Source: Elymus sibiricus
Lineage: Eukaryota > Streptophyta > Magnoliopsida > Poales > Poaceae
DNA length: 64,000 bases
NCBI GenBank assembly: GCA_039707655.1
Contig: CM077672.1
Span: forward strand, 356,048,031-356,112,030
Reading direction: 5' to 3'
Shown: one piece after another, positions 11,401 through 22,464 of the stretch
Layout of the letters: every line of letters starts with the position of its first letter
Numbering within the stretch: position 1 is the first letter of the stretch
Made by a program: the position numbers and the translations under genes
Notes under the pieces: model-generated
Database searches by the model: none
The model's input: the letters and a program-made list of their open reading frames with translations, nothing else
What the model was told of the DNA's origin: nothing

Positions 11401-11615
11401 TTTTATTTATATAATTGCTTTGGGATTATTTGCAATATTATGAACTATTTTGTTTTCAAATTTGATCAACTTTTATTTTGACTTGCATTTTGAATTTTTG
11501 TTTAAAATGAAATTTGAAATGAGATATGAACAAATGATGATTTAGCACTGCAAATGAAGATGACTTGGCATGATTAGAAGATGATCACTGTAGCATATTA
11601 CAAGGGGGTGTTACA
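7754..11615 (-). repeat. Complete 3862-bp gypsy LTR, shared by two internal regions
   Basis: Plus-strand edges are TGACGCC (7754) and TGTTACA (11615), i.e. TGTAACA...CGTCA on the element strand. It is flanked on the left by the primer site of copy 1 and on the right by the polypurine tract of copy 2, so it is at once the 5' LTR of one and the 3' LTR of the other. It contains an (AT)n run (8349-8397), a strongly GC-rich block (about 10240-11140) and an AT-rich end. Long open frames in the GC-rich block are composition artefacts. Recognised from edges and alignment to 2282-2713 and 20453-21087. Confidence 0.85.
8349..8397. repeat. (AT)n microsatellite in gypsy LTR
   Basis: About 24 uninterrupted TA repeats. 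No other function suggested. Confidence 0.95.
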
Positions 11616-12179
11616 ATTCTCCTCCTCTAAAAGAAATTCTCGTCCCGAGAATTTAAGAGGTAGGCTGAAAAAGAGCGGGGTATTCTTCACGAAGACGATC
11701 TTCGCGTTCCCAAGTGGCTTCATCTTCAGAATGATTTGACCACTGAACTTTAAGGAACTTGATTGCCTTCTGACGGGTTCGACATTCAGCTTGATCAATA
11801 ATGCGGATCGGATATTCTTGATAAGATAAATCCTCTCACAGCTCAAGCATTTCATGATCCACTGCTCGGACAGGATCCTTGAAACAGCGACGAAGTTGTG
11901 ACACATGAAAGACATCATGAACTTGAGAGAGATTCGGCGGCAATTCCAATTGATATGCCACTTCTCCACGTCTGGCGAGGATACGGAACGGGCCAATGTA
12001 GCGAGGAGCTAACTTGCCCTTGATTCCAAATCGATGAGTGCCCTTCATCGTAGTGACGCGAAGGTAAGCTTGTTCGTCAGGTTGATAGACCATTACCTGG
12101 TGTTTTCGGTCATAATTGCTCTTCTGACGAGACTGAGCAGTTTTCAAATGCTCACGGACAATGCGGACTTGTTCTTCGG
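11616..12179 (-). pseudogene. Gypsy internal copy 2, integrase/chromodomain end (truncated)
   Basis: Begins with the polypurine tract and parallels 2714-3277 with scattered substitutions. It encodes the chromodomain and the C-terminal part of integrase (VYQPDEQAYLRV...HRFGIKGKLAPRY). At 12177-12179 it joins the truncated copia LTR through a shared CGG. It keeps CGA where copy 1 has a TGA stop at 3129. Confidence 0.85.
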
Positions 12180-12874
12180 AGTGCGGCCCACCTGCATGGG
12201 GACCCACATGAACGTGGGTAGTGGGGAAAGTCCCCACAACCCTGGTCTAGGCGCACCAAGATCCTCCCTTAAAAGGAATAGTATCATATCCCAAAGGGTT
12301 AAGATCAGGATCCCTAAAAAGGGGGAACAGTGATCGGTGGGGAAGGAAAGGAGGGATTTCCTTCCTCCCCCTTTGGCCAACGACCCTAGGGCCCTGGAGG
12401 GCAAGCCACCAGCCCCCTCCACGCCTATATAAAGGTGGGGAGGCGTTGGGGGCAGCCACCCCTTGGACCCTTGCCCGTTACCTCTCACAACTCCTCCCAC
12501 GTTTCACCGGTACGCGCTTGGCGAAGCCCTGCCGGAATTCCGCTGCCACCACCACCACCATACCGTCGCGTTGGTCCCGATCTCATCTACCCCCTCTCTC
12601 TTGCTTGCTGGATCAAGAAGGAGAGGACGCCGCCGAGCCGCACGTGTGCTAAACTCGGAGGTGCCGTCCGTTCGGCACTTGATCGGGAGTTCGTGGACGG
12701 ATCGTGATTGGATCGCGAAGACGTTCAACTACATCAACCGCATTTCTTAACGCTTCCGCTTAGCGATCTACAAGGGTATGTAGATGCAATCTCTCCTCTC
12801 GTAGATGTTCATCTCCTAGATTGATCTTGGTGAGCGTAGGAAGTTTTTTGTTTCCCATGCAACGTTCCCCATCA
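12180..12874 (+). repeat. Copia left LTR, 5'-truncated
   Basis: Matches 19202-19896 base for base apart from about 20 differences, and ends CATCA at 12874 just before the primer site. About 1070 bp of its 5' part is missing. Confidence 0.9.
12426..12433 (+). promoter_or_regulatory. TATA box of copia left LTR
   Basis: TATATAAA in a GC-rich context (CACGCC...GGTGGGGAGG), the same as at 19448 in the right LTR. This fits the LTR promoter; the upstream enhancer part is deleted here. Confidence 0.65.
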
Positions 12875-12875
12875 G

Positions 12876-12888
12876 TGGCATCATGAGC
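12876..12888 (+). other. Copia primer binding site (diverged)
   Basis: TGGCATCATGAGC directly after the LTR. It resembles the tRNA-iMet site TGGTATCAGAGC with changes that I recall as common in this retrotransposon group. Confidence 0.65.
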
Positions 12889-14143
12889 TAGGTCTTTGCG
12901 TAGATGACATCACGAGTAGAACACAAAGGAGTTTGTGGGCATTGATATTCAGATTGCTTCCTTCCTTAGTCTTTTCTTGATTCAGCGGTATTGTGGGATG
13001 AAGCGGCCCGGACCAACTTTACATGTCCACGTACATGAGACCGGTTCCATCGACTAACATGCGACTTTGTTGCATAAGATGGCTGGCGGGTGTCTGTCTC
13101 TCCCACCTTAGTGGAATCGGATTCGAGGAAGGCGGTCCTTGTAAAAGGTTAAATAGCAACTTGCATATCACCGTTGTGGTTTTGTGTAGGTAAGAATCGT
13201 TCTTGCTAGATACCCATAGCAGCCACGTAAAACATGCAACAACAAATTAGAGGACGTCTAACTTGTTTTTGCAGGGTATGTTGTGATATGATATGGCCAA
13301 AGACATGATGAAATATATTTGATGTATGAGATGATCATATTTTGTAATAGTTTATCTCGACTTGCATGTCGATGAATACGGCAACCGGCAGGAGCCATAG
13401 GGTTGTCTTTAATTATTGTATGACCTGCGTGTCAATCATTAAGCGCTATGTAATGCTTTACTTTATCGTTAAACGATAGCAATAGTAGTAGAAGCATGGT
13501 GGGCGTGACAACCCCGACGGCGACGCGATGATGGAGATCATGGTGTCATGCCGGTGACGATGGAGATCATGCCGGTGCTTTGGAGATGGAGATCAAAAGC
13601 ACAAGTTCATGGCCATATCATGTCACTTATGATTTGCATGTGATGTTAATCCTTTTATGCATCTTATTTTGCTTAGGACGACGGTAGCATTATAAGGTGA
13701 TCCCTCTCTCAAATTTCAAGATAAAATTGTGTTCTCCCCAAGCGTGCACCGTTGCAAAAGTTCATCGTTTTGAAGCACCACGTGATGATCGGGTGTGATA
13801 GACTCTACGTTCACATACAACGGGTGCAAGCCAGTTTTGCACATGCGGAACACTTGGGTTAAACTTGACGAGCCTAGCATGTACAGACATGGCCTCGGAA
13901 CACAAGAGACCGAAAGGTCGAACATGAGTCATATAGTAGATATGATCAACATGGAGATGTTCACCATTGAAACCACCTCATCTCACGTGATGATCGGACT
14001 TGGGTTGGTGAATTTGGATCATGTTACACTCGGACGACCGGAGGGATGTCGATTTGAGTGGGATTTCTTAAGTAATATGATTAATTGAACTCTTTATCAT
14101 GAACAATAGTCTAAACTATCTTTGCAAATTATATTGTAGATCA
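12889..14143 (+). other. Copia untranslated leader
   Basis: About 1.25 kb without a supported gene. A long structured leader before gag is usual for BARE-type elements. Short open frames here show no gag or pol motifs. Confidence 0.7.
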
Positions 14144-15170
14144 ATGGCTCGCGCAGTAGCTCCCCTGAATTTCATTGCGTTCCTAGAGAAAGCAAAGCTG
14201 AAAGATGATGGAAGTAACTTTGTAGACTGGGCCCGTAATCTGAGGATTATCCTCACGGCTTCCCAAAAGGCTTATGTCCTTGATGCACCGCTTGGTGAGC
14301 AACCCCTCCGGCGTCGGTGGACGTTATGAACGCCTGGCAGGTGCGTGTTGATGACTACTCAATAGTTCAGTGCGCCATGTTGTATGGCTTAGAACCGGGA
14401 CTTCAAAGGCGTTTTGAACGTCATGGAGCATATGAGATGTTCCAGGAGTTGAAGTTTATTTTTGAGAAAAATGCCCGGATCGAGAGGTATGAGACCTCCG
14501 ATAAGTTCTATGCTTGCAAGATGGAGGAGAACGGGTCTGTCAGTGAACACATACTCAAAATGTCTGGGTATTACAACCGTCTGGCTAAGTTGGGAGTTGT
14601 GCTCCCGCAAGAGGGGATCACTGACAGAGTTCTTCAATCGCTACCACCTAGCTACAAGAGCTTTGTGTTGAACCATAACATGCAAGGGATGAACAAGTCA
14701 GTCGCCGAGCTGTTTGAGATGCTGAAAGTTGCTGAGTCAGACATCCAGAAGGAGCATCCAGTGTTGATGGTCAATAAAACCACTAGTTTCAAGAAGAATG
14801 GCAAGGGCAAGAAGGGAAACTCCAAGAAGAGTGGCAAAGTAGTTGCCCCTCCCGTAAAGAAACCCAAGGCTGGGCCCAAGACGGAAACTGAGTGCTTCTA
14901 TTGCAAGGGAACTGGCCACTGGAAGCGGAATTGCCCCAAGTACCTGGCCGACAAGAAGGGGGACAATGCCAAACAAGGTATATATGATATACATGTTATT
15001 GATGTGTACCTTACCAACTCTCGTTGTAGTGCCTGGGTATTTGATACGGGTGCGGTTGCTCACATTTGCAACTCAAAGCAGGAACTGCAGAATAGACGGA
15101 GGCTGGCGAAGGACGAAGTGACGATGCGCGTGGGAAATGGTTCCAAGGTTGATGTGATCGCCGTCGGGAT
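14144..15170 (+). pseudogene. Copia gag and aspartic protease (frameshifted)
   Basis: Start ATG at 14144 (MARAVAPLNFIAFLEKAKL). Gag runs through WQVRVDDYSIVQCAML and FYACKMEENGSVSEHI to a CCHC knuckle (CFYCKGTGHWKRNC) near 14895. The protease motif WVFDTGAVAHICNS is near 15035. A frameshift lies near 14300-14316, and a small deletion with frameshift near 15165-15175 inside protease. Gag would package RNA and protease would cut the polyprotein; neither is intact. Confidence 0.88.
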
Positions 15171-15172
15171 TA

Positions 15173-16540
15173 GTGATGAACCTGAATAATTGTTATTTAG
15201 TGTCTGCGTTGAGCATGAACATTATATCTGGATCTTGTTTAAAGCGAGACGGTTACTCATTTAAATCAGAGAATAATGGTTGTTCTATTTATATGGGTAA
15301 TATCTTTTATGGTCATGCACCCATTGTGAGGGGTTTATTCTTATTGAATCTCGATAGTGATGATACACATGTTCATAACATTGATGCCAAAAGATGTAGA
15401 GTTGATAATGATAGTACCTCTTTCTTGTGGCACTGCCGCTTAGGTCATATTGGTGTAAAACGCATGAAGAAACTCCATGCTGATGGACTTTTGGAGTCAC
15501 TTGATTTTGAATCACTTGACACATGTGAACCATGCCTCATGGGCAAGATGACTAAGACCCCGTTCTCCGGAACAATGGAACGGGCAAGTGACTTGTTGGA
15601 AATCATACATACTGATGTGTGCGGTCCAATGAGCATTGAGGCGCGCGGTGGATATCATTACTTTCTCACCTTCACCGACGATTTGAGTAGATATGGGTAT
15701 GTTTACTTAATGAAACACAAGTCTGAAACGTTTGAAAAGTTCAAGCAATTTCAGAGTGAAGTTGAGAATCATCGTAACAAGAAGATCAAATTCCTACGAT
15801 CTGATCGAGCGGGAGAATATCTGAGTTATGAGTTTGGCAATCACTTAAGACAATGTGGAATTGTTTCACAGTTGACGCCACCTGGAACACCGCAGCGTAA
15901 TGGTGTGTCCGAACGTCGTAATCGAACCTTATTAGATATGGTGCGTTCTATGATGTCTCTTGCCAATCTGCCACTATCATTTTGGGGTTATGCGTTAGAG
16001 ACAGCTGCATTCACTTTAAATAGGGCACCATCTAAGTCCGTTGAGACGACGCCGTATGAACTGTGGTTTGGCAAGAAACCAAAGTTGTCGTTTCTTAAAG
16101 TTTGGGGATGCGATGCTTATGTCAAAAATCTTCAGCCAGAAAAGCTGGAACCCAAAGCGGACAAATGCGTCTTCATAGGATACCCAAAAGAGACGATTGG
16201 GTATACCTTCTATCTCAGATCCGAAGGCAAAGTGTTTGTCGCTAAGAACAGGTCCTTTCTCGAGAAAGAGTTTCTCTCAAAAGAATTGAGTGGGAGGAAG
16301 ATAGAACTTCATGAGGTTGTTGAACCTTTACTTCAACCAGAGAGTAGCACTACGCAGAAAGATGTTTCTGTGGAACCTACGTCAGTTGAAGAAGAAGCTG
16401 ATGATGGTGATCATGAAGCTTCGGATCAAGTTACTATCGAACCTCGTAGGTCGACAAGGATACGTACTGCTCCTGAGTGGTACGGTAACCCTCTCTTGGA
16501 GGTCATGTTGTTGGACAACGATGAACCTACGAGCTATTGA
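15173..16540 (+). pseudogene. Copia integrase (open but cut off from gag and RT)
   Basis: Contains the zinc-binding HHCC region (WHCRLGHIGVKRM...CEPCLMGKM), the catalytic core (IIHTDVCGPM, LRSDRAGEYLS, NGVSERRNRTLLD) and the GKKP motif typical of copia integrases (LWFGKKPKLSFLKVWG). It ends at an in-frame TGA (16538-16540), after which the same frame continues into RT. In LRSDRAGEYLS the catalytic Asp is present, but the usual GGEY Gly is Ala. Confidence 0.88.
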
Positions 16541-17287
16541 GAAGCGATGGTGAGCCCGGATTCCGACAAATGGTTAGACGCCATGAAATCCGAGATGGGA
16601 TCCATGTATGAAAACAAAGTATGGACTTTGGAAGTATTACCTGAAGGGCGAAAGGCCATTTAGAATAAATGGATCTTCAAGAAGAAGACGGACGCGGACG
16701 GTAATGTCACCGTCTATAAAGCTCGACTTGTGGCAAAGGGGTTTTCACAAGTTCAAGGAGTTGACTACGATGAGACTTTCTCACCCGTAGCGATGCTTAA
16801 GTCCGTCAGAATCATGTTAGCAATAGCTGCATTTTTCGATTATGAAATTTGGCAGATGGATGTCAAAACAGCGTTCCTTAACGATTTTCTTAAGGAATTG
16901 CTGTATATGATGCAACCAGAAGGTTTTGTCGATCCAGAGAATGCTGACAAAGTTTGCAAACTCCAGCGATCCATTTATGGACTGGTGCAAGCGTCTCGGA
17001 GTTGGAATTTTCGCTTTGATGAGGTGATCAAAGCGTTTGGGTTTATACAAGTTTACGGAGAAGCTTGTATTTACAAGAAAGTGAGTGGGAGCTCTATAGC
17101 GTTTCTAATATTATATGTGGATGACATATTGCTGATTGGAAACAATATAGAACTTTTGGGAAGCGTGAAGGAGTATTTGAACAAGAGTTTTTCAATGAAG
17201 GACCTAGGAGAAGCTGCTTTCATATTAGGCATCAAGATCTATAGAGATAGACCAAGACGATTAATAGGACTTTCACAGAGCACATAG
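16541..17287 (+). pseudogene. Copia reverse transcriptase (nonsense mutations)
   Basis: Same frame as the integrase. Motifs: KARLVAKGFSQVQGVDYDET, QMDVKTAFLN and the catalytic LYVDDILLIG near 17120. Stops are TAG at 16661-16663 (fits CAG to TAG, in the I-Q-N-K-W motif of the family) and TAG at 17285-17287. Confidence 0.88.
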
Positions 17288-18099
17288 CTTGATAAAGTTT
17301 TGAAGAAGTTCAAAATGGATCAGTCCAAGAAGGGGTTCTTGCCTGTTTTGCAAGGTGTGAAGTTGAGTAAGACTCAATGCCCAGCGACTACAGAGGATAG
17401 AGAAAAGATGAGTGTCATCCCCTATGCTTCTGCCATAGGCTCTATCATGTATGCGGTGTTGTGCAACAGACCAGATGTCAGCCTTGCCATAAGTATGGCC
17501 GGAAGGTTTCAAAGTGATCCAAGAGTGGAACACTGGACAGCGGTCAAGAATATCCTTAAGTACCTGAAAAGGACTAAGGAAATGTTTCTCGTTTATGGAG
17601 GTGATAAAGAGCTCGTCGTAAAGGGTTACGTCGATGCAAGCTTTGACACTGATCCGGATGACTCTAAGTCTCAAACCGGATACGTATATATATTCTAAAT
17701 GGGGGAGCGGTAAGCTGGTGCAGTTCCAAGCAAAGCATGGTAGCTGATTCTACATGCGAAGCGGAGTACATAGCTGCCTCGGAGGCGGCAAAGGAAGGTG
17801 TCTGGATGAAGCAGTTCATGACAGATCTTGGAGTTGTGCCCAGTGCACTGGACCCGATGACTCTGTTCTGTGACAACACTGGTGCCATTGCTCTAGCCAA
17901 GGAACCAAGGTTTCACAAGAGGACCAGAGACATAAAGCGACGCTTCAATTCCATTCGCGATGCGATCAAGGAGGAGGACATAAACATTTGCAAAGTGCAC
18001 ATGGATCTGAATGTTGCAGATCCGTTGACTAAACCTCTTCCACGGGCAAAACATGATCAACACCAGAACTCTCTGGGTGTTAGATTCATAACCATGTAA
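17288..18099 (+). pseudogene. Copia RNase H (frameshifted)
   Basis: Motifs YVDASFDTDPDDSKS, STCEAEYIAASEAAKE, FCDNTGAIALAKEP and HKRTRDIKRRFNSIRD match the copia RNase H domain; ADPLTKPL ends the polyprotein. The frame breaks at about 17683-17692, where a TATATATA run appears to have gained two bases. Confidence 0.87.
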
Positions 18100-18122
18100 T
18101 GGTACATTATTGACTCTAGTGC

Positions 18123-18133
18123 AAGTGGGAGAC
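18123..18133 (+). other. Copia polypurine tract
   Basis: AAGTGGGAGAC immediately before the LTR start at 18134, as in BARE-type elements. Confidence 0.75.
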
Positions 18134-19896
18134 TGTTGGAAATATGCCCTAGAGGCAATAATAAAATGGTTATTATTATATTTCCTTGTTCATGATAATC
18201 GTTTATTATCCATGCTATAATTGTATTGGTTGGAAACACAAATACATGTGTGGATACGTAGACAACAACATGTCCCTAGTGAGCCTCTACCGAACTAGCT
18301 CATTGATCAAAGATGGCCATGGTTTCCTGGTCATAGACATGAGTTGTCATTTGATAACGGGATCACATCATTAGGAGAATGATGTGATGGACAAGACCCA
18401 AACTATGAACGTAGCATATATGATCGTGTCAAGTTTATTGCTATCGTTTTCGCATGTCAAGTATCTGTTCCTATGACCATGAGATCATGCAACTCACTGA
18501 CACCGGAGGAGTACCTTGTGTGTATCAAACGTCGCAACATATATGGGTGACTATAAAGATGCTCTACAGGTATCTCCGAAGGTGTCTGTTGAGTTGGCAT
18601 GGATCAAGACTGGGAATTTGTCAGTCCGTATGACGGAGAGGTATCTCAGGGCCCACTCGGTAATACACCATCACAATGAGCTTGCAAGCAATGTGACTAA
18701 AGAGTTAGCCACGGGATCTTGTATTACGGAACGAGTAAAGAGACTTGCCGGTAACGAGATTGAACTAGGTATGGAGATACCGACGATCGAATCTCGGGCA
18801 AGTAACATATCGCCGGACAAAGGGAATTGCATACGGGATTGACTGAATCCTTGACATCGTGGTTCAACCGATAAAGATCTTCGTTGAATATGTAGGAACT
18901 AATATGGGCATCCAGGTCTCGCTATTGGTTATTGACCGGAGAGGAGTCTTGGTCATGTCTGCATATTCCCGAACCCGTAGGGTCACACGCTTAACGTTCG
19001 GTAGCGCTAGGGTAGTATTGAGATATTAATAGTGGAAAGTCCGAAGGTTATTCGGAGTGCCGGATGGGATCCGGGACATCACGAGGAGCTCCGGAATAGT
19101 CCGGAGGTAAAGATTCATATAAAGAAAGTTGTTATCGGGGTTCCGGAAAAAGTTCGAGTTTTTTTCGATATTGTACCGGGAAGGTTCTAGAAGGTTCCGG
19201 AGTGGGGCCCACCTGCATGGGGGACCCACATGAACGTGGGTAGTGGGGAAAGTCCCCACAACCCTGGTCTAGGCGCACCAAGATCCTCCCTTAAAAGGAA
19301 TAGTATCATATCCCAAAGGGATAAGATCAGGATACCTAAAAAGGGGGGATAGTGATCGGTGGGGAAGGAAAGGAGGGATTTCCTTCCTCCCCCTTTGGCC
19401 AACGACCCTAGGGCCTTGGAGGGCAATCCACCAGCCCCCTCCACGCCTATATAAAGGTGGGGAGGCATTGGGGTCAGCCACCCCTTGGACCCTTGCCCGT
19501 TACCTCACCCAACTCCTCCCACGTTTCACCGGTACGCGCTTGGTGAAGCCCTGCCGGAATTCCGCTGCCACCACCACCACCATACCGTCGTGTTGGTCCC
19601 GATCTCATCTACCCCCTCTCTCTCGTTTGCTGGATCAAGAAGGAGAGGACGCCGCCGAGCCGCACGTGTGCTAAACTCGGAGGTGCCGTCCGTTCGGCAC
19701 TTGATCGGGAGTTCGTGGACGGATCGTAATTGGATCGCGAAGACGTTCGACTACATCAACCGCGTTTCTTAACGCTTCCGCTTAGCGATCTACAAGGGTA
19801 TGTAGATGCAATCTCTCCTCTCGTAGATGTTCATCTCCTAGATTGATCTTGGTGAGCGTAGGAATTTTTTTGTTTCCCATGCAACGTTCCCCAGCA
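18134..19896 (+). repeat. Copia right LTR, complete (1763 bp)
   Basis: Starts TGTTGGAAATATG and ends CCCCAGCA at 19896, where gypsy sequence equivalent to 3551 resumes (ATGAGTTCCC). Confidence 0.93.
19448..19455 (+). promoter_or_regulatory. TATA box of copia right LTR
   Basis: TATATAAA in the same context as the left LTR. In this intact LTR it could drive readout into downstream DNA. Confidence 0.65.
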
Positions 19897-20452
19897 ATGA
19901 GTTCCCATAGCTTCTTGGAAACTTTCCCAGAACCTTGAGGTAAAGAGGCTGCCATGGTCTGAACTGATCTCCAATGGAACACCGTGAACTGAAGAGCCAT
20001 AAGCAATCACTTTCCGCTCTTGCATTAGGACACAGCCTAATCCTTGACGGGATGCGTCGCAATAAATCACAAAGTCCTTGCGGGAATCTGGAGGAGCAAG
20101 CACTGGTGCAGATGTCAGCTTGTCTTTGAGTGTCTGAAAACTCTCCTGACATTTTTCTGTCCACTCAAACTTAACGCCTTTGTGAAGCAGATCAGACAGA
20201 GGCTTGGCAATCTTAGAGAAGTTCTCGACAAAACGGTGGTAATAGCTTGCGAGTCCGAGAAAACTTCTGATTTGCTTGACATTCTTCGGAGGAGTCAGTC
20301 AAGAATAGCCTAAACTCGTTCTGGGTTAACAGCAATGCCATCTTTGGAATCACGTGGCCGAGATATGTCACTTCAGATAACCAGAATTCACACTTGGAAT
20401 ACTTGGCATACAGTTGATGTTCGCGCAACTTCTCCAGTACAAGCCGAAGATG
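19897..20452 (-). pseudogene. Gypsy internal copy 2, remnants of integrase, RNase H and RT
   Basis: 19897-19994 parallels 3551-3648. The next bases jump to the equivalent of about 4575 (loss of about 0.93 kb) and run to the equivalent of 5047. At 20448-20452 the shared AGATG marks a jump into the LTR at the equivalent of 10971. Motifs seen on the minus strand include [13 protein letters not shown] and part of the RT thumb. It keeps TGG and CAG codons at two sites where copy 1 has stops. Confidence 0.85.
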
Positions 20453-21087
20453 CCTGGGGGTGGCCTTATCCACGAGAGGGAGCCGCGGGATGCTCGACAG
20501 CGGCGCATCTGGCACCGTGGAAGGCCATGGCACGCTCGGCCCCCCCTGTTCGGCGTGAGGCCGCCCTAAATGGGCCGGGCCACACTGTGGCCGTGACCAG
20601 GCTGAGTGCACAGTGTTATTTTGTTCTTTTTCTTTATTTTTTTCTGCTTTCTATTTTAGCCACTATTTTCTATCAATTTTAGCTACCAAATGAGTTTAGT
20701 GAAATGTTAAACTAGTGTCAATAAATACTCTGCAATATCATGTACTGCCACAATAAATTTGGGATTTTAACTAATTCATTTGAATTTTGTTTAAATGAAA
20801 ATTGATTAAATAGGGCTGTTTAGGTACTGTTTTTGGATGTTAGGCTCAATTTGGGAATTTTTAAAATATTGATTTTATTTATATAATTGCTATGGGATTA
20901 TTTGCAATATTATGAACTATTTTGTTTTCAAATTTGATCAACTTTTATTTTGACTTGCATTTTGAATTTTTGTTTAAAATGGAATTTGAAATGAGATATG
21001 AACAAATGATGATTTAGCACTGTAAATGAAGATGACTTGGCATGATTAGAAGATGATCACTGTAGCATATTACAAGGGGGTGTTACA
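20453..21087 (-). repeat. Gypsy LTR, truncated (outer 5' LTR of the composite)
   Basis: Parallels 10971-11615, ending TGTTACA at 21087. The DNA beyond is not a polypurine tract, so this is the outer edge of the composite. A small deletion of about 13 bp lies near 20558 relative to the middle LTR. Confidence 0.87.
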
Positions 21088-22464
21088 GGGCCTCTTGGGC
21101 GGTCCATGACTGGTGGACCACAGGCGCTCCCGGGGCCACCATCATGCGGCGGCTTCCGTCGCGCCCGCAAGCGGAGACCCCGCGTGCGACGGGCCATCCG
21201 AACCCGCCTGTCGGCGTCCTTGCTCCGCGCCAGGCTAGTTCGATGGCACATGTGGGTCATGCGTGCCATCTGTGATGCCAGTTGGCGCGAGCCGGGTGCC
21301 TGCGTGGCATCTCACCCGGGCTGGTTCGGTCGCGGTTGCGGGGGTGCGTGCGACGCCGACTCAAGTGCGGGGCCCATCTATGGTTCGCTCACGCGAGCCA
21401 TGTGCCTGCGTGGTGTCCCACCTGGGCTGGTTCGGTTGCGCCAGCCAGTGTGTGTGTGTGGCGCCAGCTGCGCCGGCTTGCGCACAGGCCCATTTGCCGG
21501 GGTGGTTCGCTCACGTGAGTCAGGTGCATGTGTGGTGTCCTCAGCACCGGTTCTGATGTGAGGCTGGTTGTCTGCAGCGCTCTAGCCTTGACGGGTTATT
21601 TTGGGATGCTTTCTTGGCCCCAACCGGGTGCATGCTGGCAGGCCGGCTAGCGCATGTTCCAAGCCGAGATCTGTGGGCTTTTAGGTCTTTTGCTTAGGTC
21701 GGTTACGCCCGGCGCTAGCCGCCATGTGTCGACCCGCGATCCGTGGGCCTTTTCGTTTTTTCCTTAGGTCGGTTATGTTTTGCTATAAGTTTGTTGTTTT
21801 ATGCCGCATGTCAGACGTGGTGCACACCTTGGCGGCGCGCCGTCCATTTTGCGTGACCCCGACATTTCAAGCATTGATTGTAGGTGTGGGAGCCAGGAAG
21901 CTAGCCCGGCCGATGCCTCTTTCCGATTTCGTTGGGAGAGGTCCGGGAGGAGTTTTCCATCGCCGCGATGTTCCTAGGCGTTTGCCATCTCTTCTGCGTT
22001 TTCAACGTGCGCCTTCTTTTTCCTACAGGTAATGTGTTTTTCTTCCCGTTGTTCTGTGCGGTGGTTCTTGATCTTCTGTTCTTCGACGTAGCCGGTCGTG
22101 TATAGGCAAAGGTTTGTTTGGGTATTCATGGATTTTATATATCGTTGGTTTGTTTGGTTGTTGTTCTGCACGTACGTGTTTGCATTCTGCCTGATGCTTA
22201 GTGCCTTTTTTCCGTTTCTTGGTCTTGCAGGTTATGGACGTTGTCTTCACTCCACCTTTCGTGCATGTTTTTTTGAGAAGCATGGATTTTGCCGAACGCA
22301 TTACAGATGAAGAAAAAGGCACGTAGGGAGGCCTTGTAGAGAAGGTTGGAGGAGGAAAAAATAAGCCCCTTTGAGGTTGTCTATTGTCCTGCAATGATGT
22401 GCATTCTTGTTGTTTGAGAAAATGTTGTGGCTGGATGTTGCCTTTGTTATGTGTGTTGTTGGTT
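21088..22464. other. Unassigned DNA between gypsy composite and non-autonomous CACTA
   Basis: The first ~600 bp are GC-rich and contain imperfect repeats; the rest is T-rich. A donor-like CAG/GTAATG (22028/22029) and an acceptor-like TCTTGCAG (22230) bracket a T-rich stretch of about 200 bp, resembling a 5' leader with an intron. Joining the flanking open frames gives an early stop, so no protein is supported. I recognise no family here. It may be part of a larger element into which the CACTA at 22465 inserted. Confidence 0.4.
21290..21560. repeat. GC-rich imperfect minisatellite
   Basis: Motifs such as GTGCCTGCGTGG, GGGCTGGTTCGGT and TGGTTCGCTCACG recur two or three times at roughly 100-130 bp spacing with heavy divergence. 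Confidence 0.5.

Larger units (their letters stand above)
12180..19896 (+). mobile_element. Ty1/copia retrotransposon, BARE-1/Angela/WIS type, 5' LTR truncated
   Basis: The right LTR (18134-19896) begins TGTTGGAAATATGCCCTAGA, the well-known start of this Triticeae group, and is full length at 1763 bp. The left LTR keeps only its last 695 bp. Between them are a primer site, a long leader, gag, protease, integrase, RT and RNase H in copia order (integrase before RT). It inserted into gypsy internal copy 2 at the point matching 3551. A later deletion removed the 5' part of the left LTR plus about 270 bp of gypsy DNA. The two LTRs differ at roughly 20 positions by eye over the shared 695 bp. Confidence 0.93.
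2282..21087 (-). mobile_element. Ty3/gypsy chromodomain retrotransposon composite with three LTRs
   Basis: Read on the minus strand: truncated LTR (20453-21087), decayed internal region (11616-12179 and 19897-20452, split by a copia insertion), complete LTR (7754-11615), internal region with gag-pol (2714-7753), then the start of another LTR (2282-2713) cut by CACTA-1. LTRs begin TGTAACA on the minus strand. The polypurine tract, tRNA-Met-type primer site, zinc knuckle, protease, RT, RNase H, integrase and chromodomain order identify a chromovirus-type gypsy element. Two internal regions sharing one middle LTR point to unequal recombination between LTRs. I do not assign a family name. Confidence 0.88.

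Noticed and set aside
12463..12750. Open frame with a run of His residues in the copia LTR and leader
   Set aside because: The His run is a translated CAC/CCA microsatellite inside the LTR; the same frame recurs in the right LTR at 19485 and has no motif.
21724..22320. Two-exon host gene using the donor at 22029 and acceptor at 22230
   Set aside because: Splicing the flanking frames gives a stop soon after the junction, and neither exon resembles a known protein.
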